Assembly (NCBI RefSeq): GCF_903642285.1
Contig: NZ_CAHJWJ010000017.1
Span: 1 to 64,000, forward strand
DNA length: 64,000 nt
Source: Sphingomonas bacterium
GTDB lineage: Bacteria; Pseudomonadota; Alphaproteobacteria; Sphingomonadales; Sphingomonadaceae
Direction of reading: 5' to 3'
The position numbers and the translations under genes were made by a program. Numbering within the stretch: position 1 is the stretch's first letter; every line of letters starts with the position of its first letter. This document shows positions 63,171-64,000 of this stretch, piece after piece. A model generated the notes under the pieces. That model was not told where the DNA came from, ran no database searches, and saw only the letters and a program-made list of their open reading frames with translations.

Positions 63171-63746
63171 TCACTTGGTGGCCTCGGCACCGCCGGGCAG
63201 CATCCGCTTGAGCTCACGATCGCCGTCGATCCACTCGTGCTTGACCACCGCACCGACGTGCAGCGCAAACAGCGCGTAGATCACCCAGGCCAGATAGCTG
63301 TGTGCCGCGCCGAACCCGTCATGCACGCGGTCGCGCAGCGCCGGGTCGAGATGCATCACCGCAGCGATCCGCGGCCATTGGAACAGCCCGAACCAGTACA
63401 TCGGATGGCTCGCCGCATCCTTGTACGCCGAGTCCATGATCCACCCGGTCAGCGGCATCGCGAAGATCAGGACGTAGAATGCCCAGTGCACCCCGTGCGC
63501 GGCCTTGCGCTCGACGAGCGTGTAGTCCGTGGGGAACGGCGGCGGGCGGTGCGTCAAGCGCCAGATCACTCGCATCGCCGCGAGCCCGAGCACCGTGACC
63601 CCGATCGATTTGTGCGTATCGATCGCCGGTCGCACCGATGCATCGCCCAGGTACGGCCAGGCCCACGCAAGCGCGACGTTGGCGACGATACCGACGGCGA
63701 TCAGCCAGTGGAACAGCATCGCCGTCCGGGTATATCGTGCCACCAT
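63171..63746 (-). CDS. Cytochrome b561 family protein
   Basis: The 191-residue protein has four membrane helices with paired His for two haems: TAMLFHWLIAVGIV, AIDTHKSIGVTVLG, HGVHWAFYVLIFAMPLTGWI and HSYLAWVIYALFALHVGAVV. It carries electrons from the quinone pool to a periplasmic acceptor, often linked to superoxide defence. The tail KRMLPGG is typical of bacterial CybB. It is monocistronic. Confidence 0.9.
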   Translation of the reverse strand: MVARYTRTAMLFHWLIAVGIVANVALAWAWPYLGDASVRPAIDTHKSIGVTVLGLAAMRVIWRLTHRPPPFPTDYTLVERKAAHGVHWAFYVLIFAMPLTGWIMDSAYKDAASHPMYWFGLFQWPRIAAVMHLDPALRDRVHDGFGAAHSYLAWVIYALFALHVGAVVKHEWIDGDRELKRMLPGGAEATK

Positions 63747-63818
63747 CTTCGATCTCCCTTGAATCCGGCGCGACGTTACGCGATCTGCTCGCCCTAACCT
63801 AGATCGGCAATTTCACGC

Positions 63819-64000
63819 ATGACATCCCTGAACGCGGTCCTGATCGCAGCATCGCCGCGCTATTCGCCGCGGCCGATCCCGGTGGCCAGCCGTCTCATCG
63901 GCCTCGCCGCACCGCTCACGTTCATCCTGTTGTTCGCACAGGCGTTCGATCGTCAAGGCGTCGCGATCTGGTCGATCGGGATCGCTTATGTCCTCTACGA
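63819..64000 (+). CDS. Membrane protein, N-terminal part (cut by window edge)
   Basis: The first 60 codons of a plus-strand gene are present. The translation begins MTSLNAVLIAASPRYSPRPI and then has two hydrophobic segments (RLIGLAAPLTFILLFAQAFD and GVAIWSIGIAYVLY). No family can be named from this much. The rest lies beyond the window. Confidence 0.55.
   Translation, partial: MTSLNAVLIAASPRYSPRPIPVASRLIGLAAPLTFILLFAQAFDRQGVAIWSIGIAYVLY

Overview
The window looks like a chromosomal segment of a sphingomonad (Alphaproteobacteria, Sphingomonas or a close relative). The evidence is high GC content with strong G/C third-position bias, a circularly permuted alphaproteobacterial tmRNA, many outer-membrane TonB-dependent receptors, class-typical ParC, PurS/PurQ and CysD/CysNC proteins, and numerous GC-rich palindromic intergenic repeats. 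No rRNA operon, prophage, intact insertion sequence or CRISPR array was seen.

Layout. 1-9.2 kb is housekeeping: the edge of tonB (-), an exported hypothetical protein, folB with a short Rossmann-like partner, a GNAT, DUF1285, a CoA pyrophosphatase, the CCA-adding enzyme, a GGDEF-EAL protein and parC. 9.2-9.9 kb holds two dispersed repeats, a MazF-like toxin remnant and the purC promoter. 9.9-11.6 kb is purC-purS-purQ. 11.7-14 kb has a queuosine-precursor transporter, tRNA-Arg(UCU), thyA and a RadC-like JAB protein. 14-18 kb has a SleB-type hydrolase and a pair of exported amidohydrolases, the second without the metal-binding HxH. 18.1-21 kb is sulfate activation (cysD-cysNC). 21-26 kb has a DUF2946/TonB-receptor pair, a spore-coat-U protein and an AI-2E family permease. 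26.7-30.6 kb is a four-gene translationally coupled operon (hydrophobic DUF697-like protein, pqiA, pqiB, pqiC). 30.6-32.2 kb has an SDR, a 71-residue protein and a cold-shock protein. 32.5-38.1 kb is an apparent amine/amino-acid utilisation locus: Tat-exported flavin amine oxidase, GNAT, TonB receptor and exported RidA. 38.1-43 kb has a D,D-carboxypeptidase, isocitrate lyase with a 51-residue partner gene, and a divergent ScfR/RamB-type regulator.

43.6-50.5 kb is the most distinctive region. It encodes a 1342-residue Pls/PosA-type single-module peptide synthetase (adenylation domain, carrier domain, three membrane-plus-beta-helix modules), coupled to its own phosphopantetheinyl transferase and a GNAT acetyltransferase. 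A polytopic membrane protein is convergent at the end. This is a candidate homopoly(amino acid) system. 50.7-54.1 kb is katG/oxyR. 54.2-54.5 kb is the two-piece ssrA. 54.6-56.8 kb is an FdhF/YdeP oxidoreductase. 57-62.3 kb has two divergent pairs of exported proteins of unknown role (DUF1501+DUF1800 and DUF2844+DUF3443). The window ends with DUF2721, a glycine-rich small protein, cytochrome b561 and the edge of a membrane protein.

A recurring theme is a family of dispersed palindromic repeats. Several of them do not stay between genes: one lies in the 5' part of the PPTase frame, one forms the last ~30 residues of OxyR, and a related-looking 22-bp palindrome lies in the first codons of cysNC. 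All functional assignments come from reading motifs and context by eye; no database search was run.
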